12,517 nt of DNA from an uncultured Sphingomonadales bacterium (GCA_937898525.1 CALCBC010000018.1:1-12517); one strand, 5' to 3'; numbered from the stretch's first letter, positions 6,270 to 12,517 are shown. The notes: generated by a model not told the origin, from the letters alone. Made by a program: numbers and translations.

Positions 6270-6701
6270 TCAGTCGCGCCTTCCGAGCATCAGCGGGAGC
6301 ACCGCGCGCAGTGCCGGCGAGCGCAGCCACAGCCCGCCCCAGACCATCAGCGCGAGGTAGACCCCGAACAGCGTGTGGGTGAACAGCGGGCTGCCGATAC
6401 GCATGTGCGTCGCGATCGCCCCGCCGAGGTAGCCGGTGAGCAGGATCGCGCCGAGCAGCGCCGTGCGCGGCCACAGGTAAAGCAGCGTCGGAACGATGAG
6501 CAGGGTGCCGAGCGTGCGGATCGTCACCGGGTCGAGCGACCAGCCGATTTCCGGGCTGTTGGCCGCGACGAAGGCAGGCGAGACGAGCTTGGTGCCGGCG
6601 TCGACCAGCAGGAATGCCGCGGCGAGGCCGCTGAGCGCGCGCCCGGTCCAGATCCGGGCCGGCGCCGCAGCTGCTGCGGGTGTCGTGGCCAGGGTTGCCA
6701 T
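6270..6701 (-). CDS. DoxX-like integral membrane protein
   Basis: This 143-residue protein has four likely transmembrane helices at about residues 20-38, 60-77, 80-97 and 107-126, after an alanine-rich N-terminal tail. The stretch GAILLTGYLGGAIATHMRIG (84-103) is the hallmark of the DoxX-like group (PF13564). The founder, archaeal DoxD/DoxA, is part of a thiosulfate:quinone oxidoreductase, and mycobacterial DoxX acts with SseA and SodA in oxidant and thiol homeostasis. Small proteins of this subgroup are usually uncharacterised. It is the only clear membrane protein of unit A, so it may couple the soluble enzymes to the quinone pool or membrane, but this is inference. GGGAGGAG lies seven bases before the ATG. 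Confidence 0.9.
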   Translation of the reverse strand: MATLATTPAAAAAPARIWTGRALSGLAAAFLLVDAGTKLVSPAFVAANSPEIGWSLDPVTIRTLGTLLIVPTLLYLWPRTALLGAILLTGYLGGAIATHMRIGSPLFTHTLFGVYLALMVWGGLWLRSPALRAVLPLMLGRRD

Positions 6702-6727
6702 CGTCTATCTCCTCCCCCCTCGCGGTC

Positions 6728-7165
6728 TCAGTTCACCGGCTGCTCGGCGACGGTCTCGCCTTCGGGCACCGCGCTCATGTCCATGAACACGTTCTCCCAG
6801 ATGTGGCCGTCGGGGTCCTCGAAGCTGCGGCCGTACATGAAGCCCATGTCCTGCTTCGGGGTCGGCTCCGAACGGCCGCCCGCCTTGACCGCCTTGTCGA
6901 CGATCGCGTCGACCGCTTCCTTGCTGTCCTGGCTCAGGCACAGCAGCACTTGCGCGACCGAGCGCGCATCGGGAATCGCCTTGTCGGTGAAGGTCTTCCA
7001 GAATTCGTGCGTCAGCAGCATGACGACGATCTCGTCCGACCACGCCATCGCCGCGGCCTGCTCGTTGGTGAATTCTGGATTGTTGGTGAACCCGACCGCT
7101 TCGTAGAACGCCATCGAGCGCTTCAGGTCGGTGACCGGGAGGTTCACGAAAATCATCTTGGCCAT
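6728..7165 (-). CDS. VOC family protein (lactoylglutathione lyase-like annotation)
   Basis: This 145-residue VOC protein starts MAKMIFVNLPVTDLKRSMAF and ends its second module with GRSFEDPDGHIWENVFMDM (112-130). E124 is the likely C-terminal metal ligand. The first position usually held by H in glyoxalase I is asparagine (N8), so classical glyoxalase activity is doubtful. Members of this branch are often called lactoylglutathione lyases without evidence. The FYEAVGF segment (20-26) is shared with many bacterial stress-linked VOC proteins. GGAG lies seven bases before the ATG at 7165. The gene is 30 bp behind DUF899 and 26 bp ahead of DoxX, in the middle of unit A's promoter-proximal half. Confidence 0.93.
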   Translation of the reverse strand: MAKMIFVNLPVTDLKRSMAFYEAVGFTNNPEFTNEQAAAMAWSDEIVVMLLTHEFWKTFTDKAIPDARSVAQVLLCLSQDSKEAVDAIVDKAVKAGGRSEPTPKQDMGFMYGRSFEDPDGHIWENVFMDMSAVPEGETVAEQPVN

Positions 7166-7195
7166 GGTCTTTCTCCGGGTTGGCGGGTCGTCGGG

Positions 7196-7927
7196 TCAGT
7201 ATGCGAGCTTCGGGTACCAGCCGGCCGGACGGCCTTCGGGCGTCCAGTCGAGCAGGTTCCACAGCGGGGTCGGGTCGGGCGCGAGGTGCGGGTCGAAGCC
7301 TGGGTCTGCCGTTTCCGCGCCGCCTTCGGCTGCCCAGAACAGGCGGACCGTGTCTCCGTCGCGCTGCCATACGAGCACGGCGGCGCCCTCGTCGATCCCG
7401 TCCGGCTCGTCGGTCACGGCGCCCCAGTCGCGAGCGAAGTCGTCGCCCACGATCTGGTAGAAGCGGAGGTGTGACCAGCCGCGCTCTCGGGCGAAGGCGA
7501 GCTGGCGCGCGACCGGCGATCGGCCAACGATGGCGATCGCCAGGCGCTGCTCGATGTCAGGCACGGCGCGGTCGAACGAGCCGACGAACGAGGTGCACAT
7601 CGGGCATGGGCGCTCGCGCTCGGGGCCGAACATCCAGAAGTAGGTGAACAGCGTGTCGTGCGTTCCGAACAGGTCCGCGAGGCCGAGCTCTCGGCCCTGA
7701 TCGTCGAGGAAGCGATAGTCCCGCGCGACCGGTCCGGGCGGCAGAGCGCGGCGCCGCTCGGCGACACGCTGGATCTGCCGGCGCAGCGCGATCTCCTCGG
7801 CGAGGAGGGCGGTGCGCGCTTCACGGTAGGCGGCGCTTTCTCCTGCCCAGCGGGTCCTGCTCGCCGCGGCCAGCTCGTGAGCGGGTCGGAGCGCATCCGG
7901 CGGCGGCAGTGTGGCGGTCTCGGTCAT
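7196..7927 (-). CDS. DUF899 family thioredoxin-like protein (first gene of unit A)
   Basis: This 243-residue protein belongs to the DUF899 family of thioredoxin-fold proteins. A charged N-terminal helical region (about 15-62) precedes YRFLDDQGRELGLADLFGTH and the segment TYFWMFGPERERPCPMCTSF (95-114). The C108-P-M-C111 pair is in the place of the thioredoxin C-x-x-C motif, so a redox or peroxide-related role is plausible, though none is established for the family. The C-terminus RPAGWYPKLAY is typical. The ATG at 7927 has GGAGGAG six bases upstream; the frame's extension to 8005 would run into the divergent regulator's operator. It is divergent from the HxlR gene with an 80-bp spacer, so it is the best candidate for direct control by that regulator. 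Confidence 0.92.
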   Translation of the reverse strand: MTETATLPPPDALRPAHELAAASRTRWAGESAAYREARTALLAEEIALRRQIQRVAERRRALPPGPVARDYRFLDDQGRELGLADLFGTHDTLFTYFWMFGPERERPCPMCTSFVGSFDRAVPDIEQRLAIAIVGRSPVARQLAFARERGWSHLRFYQIVGDDFARDWGAVTDEPDGIDEGAAVLVWQRDGDTVRLFWAAEGGAETADPGFDPHLAPDPTPLWNLLDWTPEGRPAGWYPKLAY

Positions 7928-8028
7928 CTCCAACTCCTCCCCCTCCGTTGGCCCCTGTGCGAATCGGCACTTGTGATTCGTGCCGCATGGAGTTACTAAA
8001 AGCAACCATGAAGTTACAAAAAGAAACC
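7928..8028. promoter_or_regulatory. Divergent control region with duplicated HxlR-type operator
   Basis: The 80-bp spacer and the first codons of the regulator hold several elements. Two 21-bp units stand head to tail (7987-8007 and 8008-8028), identical at 18 of 21 bases; each carries GTTAC-x-AAAAG (7992-8002 and 8013-8023), and the first reads as an imperfect dyad GTTACT-AAA-AGCAAC. On the plus strand TTGTGA (7971-7976), 17 bases, then TACTAA (7994-7999) could be a promoter whose start would fall at about 8006-8008, on the ATG at 8008. On the minus strand only a weak TTGCTT/CACGAA pair (8000-8005, 7977-7982) is seen for DUF899. Two further dyads overlap: CGAATC/GATTCG (7960-7980) and CGGCAC/GTGCCG (7965-7985). 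Confidence 0.55.
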
Positions 8029-8718
8029 GAGTCGCAGACGGCCAGCCACGGCCGGTGGTACCAGGACGCCTGCGGCACCGCGTTCGCGATGGAGATCGTC
8101 GGCGAGCGGTGGTCGATGCTGATCATCCGCGAGCTTATGCTCGGTGGGCGGCGGTTTTCGGACTTGCGCGCCAGCCTGCCCGGAATATCGGCCAAGGTGC
8201 TGACAGAACGGCTGGCCGGTCTCGAGCAGGCCGGGGTGCTGACCCGGCGCAAGCTGCCGCCGCCAGCCGCGACGCAGGTCTACGAGCTGACAGAATGGGG
8301 CTATCTGGCCGAGCCGGCGATCCAGGAGCTCGGCCGCTGGGCCGCGCGCTCGCCCGAGCACAATCCGCAGCTGCCGCTCTCGCCGGTGAGCTTCATGCTC
8401 AGCCTGCGGACGATGATCGATCGCGAGGCGGCGCGGCAGTTCGATGCGACCGTCGGCTTTACCGTAAGCGGTGAGAGCTTTCTCGCCGAGCTGCGCGACG
8501 GCGTCATGCCGGTACGGCGCGCTGAGCCGGGCGAGGCCGCGGATGCCTGGCTTTCAGCCGACGTGCCGCTGCCGCTGCTGCGGGTGATCTACGGCAAGCA
8601 GCCGCTGGCCGAGGGAATTGCCGCAGGTGGGATCACGCTGACCGGCGACCAGGCGCTCGCCGAGCGCTTCCTTGCGCTGTTCTCACTGCCACCGAAGATC
8701 GGGGTGCCTGCCGCATGA
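8008..8718 (+). CDS. HxlR-type winged-helix regulator with C-terminal SCP2-like domain
   Basis: This 236-residue protein has an HxlR winged-helix domain (about 17-115): DACGTAFAMEIVGERWSMLI, then RRFSDLRASLPGISAKVLTE and VYELTEWGYLAEPAI. C22 is where redox-sensing HxlR proteins such as YodB and HypR carry their reactive cysteine. The C-terminal half (about 128-230, ending LTGDQALAERFLALFSLPPK) resembles an SCP2-like lipid-binding fold, giving it a possible hydrophobic ligand pocket. An in-frame ATG at 7987 would add seven residues that duplicate the first seven, and neither start has a Shine-Dalgarno. I prefer 8008 because relatives, as I recall, start MKLxK and because the predicted transcript begins there. 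ATGA overlap couples it to the next GST. Confidence 0.9.
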   Translation: MKLQKETESQTASHGRWYQDACGTAFAMEIVGERWSMLIIRELMLGGRRFSDLRASLPGISAKVLTERLAGLEQAGVLTRRKLPPPAATQVYELTEWGYLAEPAIQELGRWAARSPEHNPQLPLSPVSFMLSLRTMIDREAARQFDATVGFTVSGESFLAELRDGVMPVRRAEPGEAADAWLSADVPLPLLRVIYGKQPLAEGIAAGGITLTGDQALAERFLALFSLPPKIGVPAA

Positions 8719-9371
8719 TCACGCTTTACGGCGAGGGCCGCGGATTTCGCGTCGCCTGGTTGCTCGAGGAACTCGGCGTGCGTTACCGCTTGCGCGCGGT
8801 CGACCTGCTGAACGGTCTCGAAGACGACGTTGAATTTCTCGCGGTCAATCCCGCCGGGTTCATCCCCGCGATTGTCGACGGCGAGGTGACGATGGTCGAG
8901 TCGATCGCGATCATGGAATACCTGCTCGCGCGATACGGTCCCGGTCCGCTGGCGCCCGAGGCGCATGACCCCTCCTTTCCGGCGTATCAGCAGTTCCTCC
9001 ACCTCGGCGAGGCCGGCCTTGCCGGCCCGATCAACGTGATTGTTGCCGGCCAGATCCTCGCGCCCGAGTCCGAGCGGGACAACTGGAGCGCGCGCTGGGC
9101 CCTGCGCGCGTTCGAGGGTCGTTGTGGGCTGGTCGAGTGTCAACTCGAGCGCGCGCCCTACATGGCCGGCGACGGCTTCACCGCAGCCGACATCTCGGTG
9201 ACCTATGCGCTCGAGTTGGCCCAGCGGACCAGGAGTGCGTCGCTGAGCGACGCGCAGCGCGCCTATCTCAGCCGCACGACCGGCCGCGATGGTTACCGGC
9301 GGGCGATGGACGTCTGCCACGCGACGCGCGAGTGGACAGCCGGCCTCGCCGGCCACACCGCGGCGAGTTGA
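8715..9371 (+). CDS. Glutathione S-transferase family protein coupled to the HxlR gene
   Basis: This 218-residue GST opens MITLYGEGRGFRVAWLLEEL, followed by NPAGFIPAIVDGE (45-57, cis-proline P51), VESIAIMEYL (61-70, intact E-S motif) and GDGFTAADISVTYAL (152-166, intact N-capping box). The first loop, GEGRG, has no serine, cysteine or tyrosine at the usual catalytic place, so it may bind glutathione without classical conjugation or use another residue. The start overlaps the regulator's stop codon as ATGA, so the two are translated together; a GST made with its regulator suggests that the enzyme removes, or helps present, the ligand that the regulator senses (inference). It ends exactly where the opposing GST gene ends. 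Confidence 0.93.
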   Translation: MITLYGEGRGFRVAWLLEELGVRYRLRAVDLLNGLEDDVEFLAVNPAGFIPAIVDGEVTMVESIAIMEYLLARYGPGPLAPEAHDPSFPAYQQFLHLGEAGLAGPINVIVAGQILAPESERDNWSARWALRAFEGRCGLVECQLERAPYMAGDGFTAADISVTYALELAQRTRSASLSDAQRAYLSRTTGRDGYRRAMDVCHATREWTAGLAGHTAAS

Positions 9372-10010
9372 CTACAGGCCCGACGCCGCGAATAGCGCAT
9401 CTTCCTGCGCGGCCGCGGCTTGCCATCCGGCACGCTGCGTCACGCGCCCGTACCATGCCGCGATCCGCGGATAGGCCGACGCGTCGAGCGTCCAGCCGGC
9501 GTAACCCAGCGTGCGGAACGCCGAAGCCACGGCGACGTCGCCGATCGAGAACTCCGTATCGAGCCATTCGTCGGTAACTTTGCTCTCGAGGTAGTCGAGC
9601 GGCCGCTTGACCGCCTCCTCGGCAGCGAGCGCCGCGGCCTCGTCGCCTTCGGTGCCGAAGATCCGCGGCCGCAGGAAGCGGTTTACGACGATCGGCGCGG
9701 CGGTCGGGATGAGCACCGTATCGGCCACCTCTTCGAACCACACCGCGCGCGCCCGCGCCTCCGGGGAGGACGGCAGCAGCGCCGGTTCCGGATACTTCGC
9801 GTCGAGGTAGGTGACGATGGCCGTCGAATCGGCGATTGTGAAATCGCCGTCCCGGAATGCCGGGATCTTGTGGAACGGGCTTACGGCCGAAAACTCGGGA
9901 TCGGGCTGGTTCGGATTGCTCGGCACGAGCTCCGCGTCGAGCCTCTTCTCCTTCAGCGTCACGAGCACCTTGCGGACGAACGGCGACAGCGGGAAACCGT
10001 AAATCTTCAT
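9372..10010 (-). CDS. Glutathione S-transferase family protein (monocistronic, divergent from cobS)
   Basis: This 212-residue GST opens MKIYGFPLSPFVRKVLVTLK; S9 in PLSPFVRKV is the probable catalytic serine. SPFHKIPAFRDGD (44-56) contains cis-proline P50, D61-S62 binds the gamma-glutamyl part of glutathione, and FSIGDVAVASAF (154-165) is the N-capping box. All core residues are therefore present, making it the most conventional GST in the window. The ATG at 10010 has GGAGGAGGG five bases upstream. Its stop codon (9372-9374) directly abuts the stop of the plus-strand GST (9369-9371), leaving no room for a terminator, so the two transcripts must overlap at their 3' ends. It is not an obvious member of units A to C. 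Confidence 0.94.
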   Translation of the reverse strand: MKIYGFPLSPFVRKVLVTLKEKRLDAELVPSNPNQPDPEFSAVSPFHKIPAFRDGDFTIADSTAIVTYLDAKYPEPALLPSSPEARARAVWFEEVADTVLIPTAAPIVVNRFLRPRIFGTEGDEAAALAAEEAVKRPLDYLESKVTDEWLDTEFSIGDVAVASAFRTLGYAGWTLDASAYPRIAAWYGRVTQRAGWQAAAAQEDALFAASGL

Positions 10011-10087
10011 CGATACCCTCCTCCGGAGGCGTCAATTGGCCATTGCGTGTTGCAGGCGCAAGACGGCGCGTCTAGGCAGCGCACGCG
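10011..10087. promoter_or_regulatory. Divergent spacer between GST and cobS
   Basis: This 77-bp gap should hold both promoters. I see a dyad around GGCC (CAAT-T-GGCC-ATTG, 10033-10045) and a second, TTGCG/CGCAA (10043-10061). Candidate boxes for cobS (TTGCAG, 17 bases, TAGGCA, ending about 10 bases before the ATG) are weak. No riboswitch-like structure, in particular no cobalamin riboswitch, is recognisable, and the space is too short for one. Confidence 0.35.
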
Positions 10088-11071
10088 ATGAACGAGATGA
10101 CCAGCAACCATCCGAATGCCGGCACCCTGATGGACGCGCCCGACCGCGAGGTTAGCGTGCGCGAGGAGTTCGGGATCGACAGCGACCTCAAGGTTCCGGC
10201 CTTCTCCAAGGCCGACGAGCGCGTGCCCGACCTCGACGAGGCCTATGTGTTCGATCCGGACACCACGCTGGCGATCCTCGCCGGGTTCGCCTTCAACCGC
10301 CGCGTGATGGTCCAGGGCTACCACGGTACGGGCAAGTCGACCCACATCGAGCAGGTGGCGGCGCGCCTCAACTGGCCGTGCATCCGCATCAACCTCGACG
10401 CGCATATCAGCCGCATCGACCTGATCGGCCGCGACGCGATCGTGCTGCGCGACGGGCTGCAGGTGACCGAGTTCCGCGAGGGTCTGCTGCCGTGGGCGCT
10501 GCAGCATCCGGTGGCGCTGGTGTTCGACGAGTACGACGCCGGGCGGCCCGACGTGATGTTCGTGATCCAGCGTGTGCTGGAGACCGAGGGCAAGCTGACG
10601 CTGCTCGACCAGAACCGCGTGATCCGCCCGAACCCCTGGTTCCGGCTGTTCGCCACCGCCAATACGGTCGGCCTCGGCGACACGACCGGGCTCTACCAGG
10701 GCACGCAGACGATCAACCAGGGGCAGATGGACCGCTGGAACATCGTCGTCGCGTTGAACTACTTGCCGGCGGAGACCGAGCAGAAGATCGTCGCCGCCAA
10801 GAGCAAGGCCGATCCGAAGCTGATCGCCGACATGATCCGCGTCGCCGAGCTGACGCGGCAGGGCTTCATCAACGGCGACATCTCGACCGTGATGAGTCCG
10901 CGCACGGTGATTACCTGGGCCCAGAACACCGAGATCTTCGGCGACCCCGGTTTCGCCTTCAGGCTGACCTTCCTCAACAAGTGCGACGAGGCCGAGCGGA
11001 TGCTGGTGGCCGAATACTACCAGCGCGTGTTCGGCGTTGATCTCCCGGAAAGCGTCGTCGGCAAGGCCTGA
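10088..11071 (+). CDS. cobS: Cobaltochelatase AAA+ subunit CobS
   Basis: This 327-residue protein is a MoxR-like AAA+ ATPase. CobS forms a hexameric ring complex with CobT and works with CobN to insert cobalt into hydrogenobyrinate a,c-diamide in the aerobic cobalamin pathway, using ATP in the cytoplasm. Residues show Walker A GYHGTGKST (78-86 region), Walker B LVFDEYD (144-150), and the conserved blocks ISRIDLIGRDAIVLRDGLQ (107-125) and NQGQMDRWN (210-218). The N-terminal VSVREEFGID and the C-terminal YYQRVFGVDLPESVVG are family hallmarks and length is normal. The ATG at 10088 has only a weak AGG-containing site; an ATG at 10097 is an alternative. No cobT or cobN lies in the window, and the next gene is a phosphatase. 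Confidence 0.96.
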   Translation: MNEMTSNHPNAGTLMDAPDREVSVREEFGIDSDLKVPAFSKADERVPDLDEAYVFDPDTTLAILAGFAFNRRVMVQGYHGTGKSTHIEQVAARLNWPCIRINLDAHISRIDLIGRDAIVLRDGLQVTEFREGLLPWALQHPVALVFDEYDAGRPDVMFVIQRVLETEGKLTLLDQNRVIRPNPWFRLFATANTVGLGDTTGLYQGTQTINQGQMDRWNIVVALNYLPAETEQKIVAAKSKADPKLIADMIRVAELTRQGFINGDISTVMSPRTVITWAQNTEIFGDPGFAFRLTFLNKCDEAERMLVAEYYQRVFGVDLPESVVGKA

Positions 11072-11077
11072 TCGCGC

Positions 11078-11785
11078 GTGCTGCGGAATCTCCTCGCGAA
11101 GCATCGCGTCGAGAGCCGCATCCTGATCGTCTTCCTCGGCGCCGCGGCGCTTCTCACGCTGCTCAACAAGTTAGCCTCGGCGATCGTCGACGGAGACCCG
11201 CTCGCGTTCGACCGCGAAGTGCTGCTGCTCCTGCGCCAGCCGGGCGATCCGGCAACGCCGATCGGCCCGCCGTGGCTCCACCAGGCGATGATCGACGTTA
11301 CCGCGCTAGGCAGCACGGCATTGCTGACGATCATCACCACGCTCGTCGCCGGCTACCTTCTGGCGGCGAAGAAGCCGTCGCTTGCGGCTTTCACCATCGG
11401 TGCCGTGGCCGGAGGGGCCACGATCAGCACGCTCCTCAAGCTCACCTATGCCCGCACGCGGCCCGACGTGGTCGAGCACCTCGTGGACATAGATTCGGCG
11501 AGCTTCCCCAGCGGCCACGCGATGAACTCGGCGGTGACCTACCTGACGCTGGCGGTGCTGGTATCGCGCGCAGAGAAGTCGGCAACCGTGCGCCGCTACC
11601 TCATCTCGATGGCGCTCGTGGTGACGCTTCTGGTCGGCTTCTCGCGGCTCTATCTCGGAGTGCACTGGCCGACCGACGTCATCGCGGGGTGGATCATGGG
11701 CGCGTCCTGGGCCGCGGGCTGTTCGCTGCTGGCGAAGCGGCTGCAGGCGCGCCACACGCTCGAAAACGGTGGCACCGCCGGATAG
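11078..11785 (+). CDS. PAP2-type membrane phosphatase
   Basis: This 235-residue polytopic protein has about six transmembrane helices (near 14-35, 76-97, 103-121, 149-165, 172-190 and 201-219). All three motifs of the PAP2/type 2 phosphatidic acid phosphatase superfamily are intact: K121-x6-R128-P129 (KLTYARTRP), P144-S-G-H147, and S189-R190-x5-H196-x3-D200 (SRLYLGVHWPTD). Members dephosphorylate lipid phosphates such as undecaprenyl pyrophosphate or phosphatidate on the outer face of the inner membrane. It starts at GTG six bases after the cobS stop; the Shine-Dalgarno is weak (AAGG about 11 bases upstream), so it is probably read as part of the cobS transcript. A direct functional link to cobalt chelation is not evident. 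Confidence 0.92.
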   Translation: MLRNLLAKHRVESRILIVFLGAAALLTLLNKLASAIVDGDPLAFDREVLLLLRQPGDPATPIGPPWLHQAMIDVTALGSTALLTIITTLVAGYLLAAKKPSLAAFTIGAVAGGATISTLLKLTYARTRPDVVEHLVDIDSASFPSGHAMNSAVTYLTLAVLVSRAEKSATVRRYLISMALVVTLLVGFSRLYLGVHWPTDVIAGWIMGASWAAGCSLLAKRLQARHTLENGGTAG

Positions 11786-11791
11786 GGGGGC

Positions 11792-12502
11792 TCAGCCGGC
11801 TTCGGCGGAAGGTAGTCGGAGCGCGAAACGCAGGCCGGTCGGGCGGCTGTCGAACGACAGCTCGGCATCGATCTGCTGCGCCAGCACGTGAATCGTGCGC
11901 GAACCGATCCCGCCCCCGGCGGAGAATTCGAAGTCTTCCGGGAAACCGACGCCGTCGTCGGCGATCTCGATCAGCGTGGTGCCGTCCGGATCCCGCCGGC
12001 AGCCGACCGTGAGCCGGCCCGGCGCGCCGGCCGGGTGCGCGTACTTGAGGGAGTTGGTCACCACCTCGGTGACGATCAGCGAGAGCGGCAGGAAATGATC
12101 GGCGCCGACGGGACATTCGCCGATCCGGTCGTCGACCAGGACCCACTGCTCGGGCACGGCCAGGGCCGAGATCAGCAGCCGGCACAGCTCGCGCAAGTGC
12201 GCGCCGAACCCGGCACGGTCCGACCCGGGGCGAGTCGAAAGCAGCCGGTGCATGTGGCCAACGATCGAAATGCGGGCGGTTATTTCATGCAGCGCGGCCG
12301 CGGCTTCGCGGCCTTCGATCGGCTCCTTGCGGCGCGAAAAGCTGGCCGCGCGCATGCTGACTGTGCTGGCGAGCAGCGCAAGATTGTTCGAGATCCTGTG
12401 ATTTATCTCGGAAAGGGCGTCTTGCGGAAAGGAAGGAAGCAAGTGTCCGTCAGGACGGTTCGACTCGCCTGTCGACAGATGAAGAAAGATGTGGTCCGGC
12501 AT
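11792..12502 (-). CDS. Soluble HisKA_2/HWE-type sensor histidine kinase (start may lie outside the window)
   Basis: At least 236 residues are visible. H35 in SEINHRISNNLALLAS is the phospho-accepting histidine of the HisKA_2 dimerisation helix. The ATP-binding domain shows an N-box (TEVVTNSLKYAHP, with N150), a G1 box (ADDGVGFPEDF, 181-191) and a G2 glycine loop (SAGGGIGSRTI, 194-204). There are no transmembrane segments and no sensor domain in the visible part. The ATG at 12502 has no ribosome-binding site, and the same frame stays open to the end of the window (five codons), so an upstream PAS, receiver or other domain cannot be excluded. Kinases of this type often act with PhyR-type response regulators in alphaproteobacterial general stress signalling; no such partner is seen here. 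The gene converges on PAP2 with six bases between stop codons. Confidence 0.9.
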   Translation of the reverse strand: MPDHIFLHLSTGESNRPDGHLLPSFPQDALSEINHRISNNLALLASTVSMRAASFSRRKEPIEGREAAAALHEITARISIVGHMHRLLSTRPGSDRAGFGAHLRELCRLLISALAVPEQWVLVDDRIGECPVGADHFLPLSLIVTEVVTNSLKYAHPAGAPGRLTVGCRRDPDGTTLIEIADDGVGFPEDFEFSAGGGIGSRTIHVLAQQIDAELSFDSRPTGLRFALRLPSAEAG

Positions 12503-12517
12503 GATTCGGACAACTAG

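Noticed and set aside
7960..7985. Overlapping dyads CGAATC/GATTCG and CGGCAC/GTGCCG read as a possible terminator or riboswitch
   Set aside because: There is no T-tract, the two dyads exclude each other, and the position between divergent genes favours protein-binding sites, if they mean anything at all.
10007..11104. Long minus-strand open frame (365 codons) opposite cobS
   Set aside because: It is an exact shadow of cobS; the translation is rich in H, R, V and L with no family signature.
1..12517. Possible defence, toxin-antitoxin, CRISPR or mobile system
   Set aside because: No transposase, integrase, nuclease, restriction, toxin or array-like repeat was found; all genes fit metabolic, stress or signalling families.

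Overview
This is a high-GC stretch with dense, close-packed genes. It most likely comes from an alphaproteobacterium of the order Sphingomonadales. That placement is inference from three things: a CobS very like the alphaproteobacterial form, a small DUF6356-type protein that I associate with sphingomonads, and a long inverted repeat of a kind I recall being scattered through sphingomonad intergenic regions. No rRNA, tRNA, CRISPR array, transposase or phage gene was seen.

Layout. Positions 1-251 are non-coding and hold the inverted repeat. From 7927 down to 252 every gene lies on the minus strand, in three apparent transcription units. Unit A (7927 to 3544) has seven genes: a DUF899 thioredoxin-like protein, a VOC protein, a DoxX-like membrane protein, a glutathione S-transferase (GST), a two-domain DUF1428 protein, a two-domain VOC protein and a PhnB-type VOC protein. 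Unit B (3365 to 1655) is GST, GST, VOC. Unit C (1565 to 252) is GST, a GFA-type zinc protein and DUF6356; it has a readable sigma70-like promoter with a 12-bp palindrome over the expected transcription start. Divergent from unit A on the plus strand is an HxlR-type regulator with a C-terminal SCP2-like domain, overlapping a fifth GST. A sixth GST on the minus strand meets that one stop codon to stop codon.

The right end changes character. It has cobS (AAA+ subunit of the aerobic cobaltochelatase) on the plus strand, a PAP2-type membrane phosphatase just behind it, and a convergent soluble histidine kinase of the HisKA_2/HWE type whose frame is open to the window edge.

How it may work together (inference): six GSTs, four VOC genes (five VOC domains), a GFA protein and two thiol- or stress-linked DUF families within about 9.8 kb suggest a locus for handling electrophiles or other small toxic compounds, with the HxlR protein as the obvious local sensor. 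The regulator's own start region is a 21-bp tandem duplication that looks like a double operator and probably gives a leaderless mRNA. No substrate can be named from sequence alone. I found no defence system and no clearly new enzyme class; the novelty is in the gene grouping, the operator architecture and the domain fusions.
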